A DNA stretch of 8,680 nucleotides. It comes from Oscillospiraceae bacterium (GTDB lineage: Bacteria; Bacillota; Clostridia; Oscillospirales; Oscillospiraceae). A program made the translations under genes and the position numbers. Location of the stretch: NCBI GenBank assembly GCA_031282225.1, contig JAITEC010000214.1, positions 1 through 8,680 of the forward strand. Reading direction: 5' to 3'. The notes beneath the pieces are model-generated. The model did no database searches, had not been told where the DNA came from, and worked only from the letters and a program-made list of their open reading frames with translations. Of this stretch, positions 6,643-8,680 are shown piece by piece (position 1 is the first letter of the stretch; every line of letters begins with the position of its first letter).

Positions 6643-8550
6643 CTACAGCGCTCCCGCCTCGTTAAGCGCCGCGCGCTTTGCCTCAATGCCGTCGATTATC
6701 GCGCGCACGAGATCGTGCGGATCCGTATTTATAATGAAGCCCGCGCCGACAATGCCGCGAGTGCCCTGCGTAATGAGGTCCATCATCTGCGCCGAACCCT
6801 TCACCTGCGGCTCTATGCCCAGATATACGTCTATGCCCGTGGACACCACGTAGTTGGCAATGGACACGGCTTTCTCGCTCATCCATTCCGGCGCCACGCC
6901 GACGACGGGTATCATGTTGATGTCAACGCCCCAGTCGCGCGCTATTCCGTTTGCGAGCAGCATCATGCGGCTAATGTCCACACACGCTCCCATGTGCAGT
7001 ATCGGCGGTATCCCGATGAGCTCGCACACGCGCCTGAGTCCGGCGCCGCAGATATCCTTCGCCTCCATGTTCATCAGCCCGGCCTTTGTGGCCAGCTGCG
7101 CCGCGCACCCCGTGGCCACTATGAGTATGTCGTTGCGCATCAGCTCGCGCATTATCTCAAAATGTGAGTAGTCCGGCCTTATTTTCGGATTGTTGCAGCC
7201 CACAATGGCCACGGCGCCGCGCAGTACGCCCGCCTTTATGGCATCAACTACGGGCCTGAATGAGCCGCGCTCGTCCACATGGCTGTTTGTGACCTTGTCC
7301 AGCTCTTTTATTATCTGCTCCGTTGGGTAGCCCACTATTGCCGTCTGCTTGTGCTCGGGTATGAACACCTTTCCCTCGTCCCTGTTTTTGTAGTTGTCGA
7401 TGGCCATCTCCACAAGCCCGCGCGCCTGTTCCAGCGCCGTTTCCGGTTTGAACTCTATATATATGGAACCCGGTATCCGCGCTATGGGCGAGCTTGTCAC
7501 AAACTTCGTGTGGAAGCACTCCGTTAGCTGCGCCAATGCGGGGAATATGCACTGTACATCCACGCACATCATCTCCAGCGCGCCCGTGAGCACGGCGTTC
7601 TCCTGTTGGAGGAAATTGCCCGCCATGCGCACGCCGTGGCGCATGGCTATCTCGTTTGCCGTACAGCACAGGCCGACGATGTTAATGCCCCGCGCGCCTG
7701 CGGCGCGCGCCCTGTCTATCAGGTCTTTCTGTTCGGCGGCAAATACCACCATCTCCGAGAACACCGGATCATGTCCGTGTACGGCAATATTTACCATATC
7801 CCTCTCGAGCACTCCCAGGTTGCCCTCCGTCCGCCTGACTGTAGGCGTACCGAAGAGTATGTCCGTTACCTCCGTGCCCAGCATGGAGCCCCCCCACCCG
7901 TTGGACAGGCCGCAGCGGAGCCCCTGCCTGACGAGCGCCTCGGCATCCGCCGTGTTTCCCATGTGCGTCATGTGCATCGCCGTTGCGATTTCGCGGTCTA
8001 TCGCGCGCGGCATAATCCCCTCGCGCTCCCATATCTCCCGGCGCTGCGGGACGGCCCGCTCCGCGAAGCGCTGTGTGCCAAACGGCTTGCCAAACTCCAT
8101 GAGAGCGACCTGTGCCACCTCATGAGCTATTTCGTATATATCGCGCCCCTGCGTAGCGACGCCGTACTCCTCCGCCAGCCTGACGAGCTTTTGCTCGTCG
8201 CGTACAGGGTAGTTCCCCTCGCGGCTTGACATATGCAAGACGTGCAATATCTCGCGCGCGTGATCGGAGTGCGAGGCGGTGCCGGCGGCTATCATGCGCA
8301 AATAATTGCGCCCCGCTATGGCGTGCGCATCGGCCCCGCATATGCCGCGCGGCGATTTTGGCGTGACTCGGCACGGCCCCATCGAACATATCCGACAGCA
8401 GACGCCGTCCTCGCCGAATCGGCACTGCGGCGTCTGGTTGCGCTTCCTGTCCTCGTAGGTCTCGGCGCACACCTGGCAGGCGGTGTCCCGCAACCGCTGG
8501 GTATCAGCCTCCATCTCCTCCACGGAGGTCAGTTGATTCCATCCGCTCAT
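6643..8550 (-). CDS. acsA: Nickel-dependent anaerobic CO dehydrogenase catalytic subunit (AcsA/CooS)
   Basis: The 635-residue enzyme interconverts CO and CO2 and, beside AcsB, should supply CO for acetyl-CoA synthesis. Metal ligands are complete: Cys43 and Cys51 for the inter-subunit D-cluster, Cys52, Cys55, Cys60 and Cys71 for the B-cluster, and His260, Cys296, Cys334, Cys452, Cys482 and Cys523 for the Ni-Fe-S C-cluster. Cys295 precedes the ligand Cys296 as in characterised enzymes. Active-site His94 and Lys560 (SEKAVSIANY) match the known catalytic pair. Spacing is shorter than in the Moorella enzyme between Cys60 and Cys71 and between Cys482 and Cys523. In the histidine relay helix the third position is Glu100, and Asp261 follows the ligand His260. 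The ATG is supported by AAGGGG 8 nt upstream. It is the first gene of the operon. The name acsA rests on the acsB context; by length alone it resembles monofunctional CooS. Confidence 0.96.
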   Translation of the reverse strand: MSGWNQLTSVEEMEADTQRLRDTACQVCAETYEDRKRNQTPQCRFGEDGVCCRICSMGPCRVTPKSPRGICGADAHAIAGRNYLRMIAAGTASHSDHAREILHVLHMSSREGNYPVRDEQKLVRLAEEYGVATQGRDIYEIAHEVAQVALMEFGKPFGTQRFAERAVPQRREIWEREGIMPRAIDREIATAMHMTHMGNTADAEALVRQGLRCGLSNGWGGSMLGTEVTDILFGTPTVRRTEGNLGVLERDMVNIAVHGHDPVFSEMVVFAAEQKDLIDRARAAGARGINIVGLCCTANEIAMRHGVRMAGNFLQQENAVLTGALEMMCVDVQCIFPALAQLTECFHTKFVTSSPIARIPGSIYIEFKPETALEQARGLVEMAIDNYKNRDEGKVFIPEHKQTAIVGYPTEQIIKELDKVTNSHVDERGSFRPVVDAIKAGVLRGAVAIVGCNNPKIRPDYSHFEIMRELMRNDILIVATGCAAQLATKAGLMNMEAKDICGAGLRRVCELIGIPPILHMGACVDISRMMLLANGIARDWGVDINMIPVVGVAPEWMSEKAVSIANYVVSTGIDVYLGIEPQVKGSAQMMDLITQGTRGIVGAGFIINTDPHDLVRAIIDGIEAKRAALNEAGAL

Positions 8551-8558
8551 TATTTAAA

Positions 8559-8564
8559 CCCCTT
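8559..8564 (-). promoter_or_regulatory. Ribosome binding site of acsA
   Basis: On the minus strand AAGGGG lies 8 nt before the acsA ATG within an otherwise A/T-rich leader. It fixes the start at 8550. The upstream out-of-frame ATG in the leader has no such site. Confidence 0.75.
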
Positions 8565-8614
8565 TTTCTTCCAAACAATACAATTAGCATTTTAAGTTAT
8601 TTATATGCGGTTTC

Positions 8615-8643
8615 ATTGTACAGCAACTTGCGGTATGCGTCAA
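8615..8643 (-). promoter_or_regulatory. Housekeeping-sigma promoter of the acs operon
   Basis: On the minus strand a -35 box TTGACG (8638-8643) and a -10 box TACAAT (8615-8620) are separated by exactly 17 nt. Each differs from the TTGACA/TATAAT consensus by one base. Transcription would start near 8608, giving an AT-rich leader of about 55-60 nt before acsA. That is too short for a cobalamin riboswitch, and no stable leader hairpin is seen. No comparably good promoter was found in the spacers between the genes, so this probably drives all six genes. Confidence 0.8.
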
Positions 8644-8646
8644 GTT
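8625..8646. promoter_or_regulatory. Inverted repeat over the -35/spacer region, possible operator
   Basis: AACTTG (8625-8630) and CAAGTT (8641-8646) form a perfect 6-bp inverted repeat with a 10-nt centre. One arm overlaps the -35 box and the other lies in the promoter spacer. The 16-bp centre-to-centre spacing places both half-sites at about one and a half helical turns. A dimeric repressor bound here would block RNA polymerase. It does not match the CooA site (TGTCA-N6-CGACA) or the usual Rex or CRP/FNR sites, so the regulator is unknown. Confidence 0.4.
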
Positions 8647-8655
8647 ATATGGCAA

Positions 8656-8671
8656 AATACAGTACGGTATT
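8656..8671. promoter_or_regulatory. 16-bp near-perfect palindrome upstream of the -35 box
   Basis: AATACAGTACGGTATT is symmetric except for one mismatched pair (8661/8666). It lies 12 nt upstream of the -35 box of the acs promoter, where an activator or a second repressor dimer could bind. Its sequence differs from the repeat over the promoter. The upstream gene is outside the window, so the site could instead belong to a divergent promoter there. Confidence 0.35.
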
Positions 8672-8680
8672 ACAAAAAAC

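Noticed and set aside
7691..7709. Strong GC hairpin (8-bp stem, 3-nt loop) inside acsA
   Set aside because: It encodes the alanine- and arginine-rich segment RARAAGARG of a conserved helix and has no U-run, so codon composition explains it.
7394..8229. Overlapping + strand open frames opposite acsA
   Set aside because: They are antisense to a CODH with all its ligands intact and look like translated complements of it, so they are not separate genes.
8513..8595. Possible leader peptide starting at an ATG in the acsA 5' leader (minus strand, about 27 codons, overlapping the acsA start out of frame)
   Set aside because: There is no ribosome binding site before that ATG, and the acsA start has a clear AAGGGG site.
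8551..8614. Riboswitch (for example cobalamin) in the acs leader
   Set aside because: The predicted leader is only about 55-60 nt, AT-rich and without the conserved stems such an element needs.
8602..8630. Second overlapping promoter, TTGCTG-N15-TATAAA, on the minus strand
   Set aside because: The spacer is short and the -35 is poor compared with the TTGACG-N17-TACAAT promoter that overlaps it.
1..8680. CRISPR arrays, insertion sequences, tRNA or rRNA genes
   Set aside because: I saw no regularly spaced repeats, no transposase-like frame or terminal repeats, and no tRNA- or rRNA-like sequence. The genes fill the window apart from short spacers.

Overview
This window carries a compact operon for the carbonyl (Western) branch of the Wood-Ljungdahl, or reductive acetyl-CoA, pathway. 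The gene content is that of an anaerobic acetogen-like bacterium. The acetyl-CoA synthase has the long N-terminal region of bacterial monomeric AcsB, and the operon uses the separate bacterial AcsC/AcsD/AcsE proteins rather than the archaeal Cdh complex, so an archaeal origin is unlikely. Genes are fairly GC-rich while the spacers and the 5' leader are AT-rich. An anaerobic Bacillota (Clostridia-like) host is plausible, but I cannot name a taxon from this sequence alone.

Layout: positions 1-417 (+ strand) hold the last part of a glycyl radical enzyme gene cut by the window edge. A strong symmetric hairpin (438-474) lies between its stop and the stop of the convergent acs operon and probably terminates transcription from both sides. 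Everything from 485 to 8550 is on the minus strand and is read right to left: acsA/cooS (CO dehydrogenase), cooC (nickel-insertion ATPase), acsB (acetyl-CoA synthase), acsD and acsC (small and large subunits of the corrinoid/iron-sulfur protein), and acsE (methyltetrahydrofolate methyltransferase). Gaps are 5, 29, 81, 44 and 26 nt, and each gene has a purine-rich ribosome binding site. A near-consensus housekeeping promoter (TTGACG, 17 nt, TACAAT) stands in front of acsA at 8615-8643, with two inverted repeats over and just upstream of it.

Working together: AcsE moves the methyl group of methyl-tetrahydrofolate to the cobalt of AcsCD. AcsA reduces CO2 to CO (or oxidises CO). AcsB joins the methyl group, CO and CoA into acetyl-CoA at its nickel-containing A-cluster. 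CooC loads nickel into AcsA and perhaps AcsB. All metal ligands known from the Moorella proteins are present in AcsA, AcsB and AcsC, so the operon looks intact and functional. The methyl-branch genes and the corrinoid-activating protein AcsV are not in the window.

I found no evidence for a wholly new system. The points most worth a second look are two acidic substitutions in the proposed proton-relay residues of the CO dehydrogenase, an in-frame A_AAA_AAC slippery heptamer near the end of acsB, and the operator-like repeats at the operon promoter.
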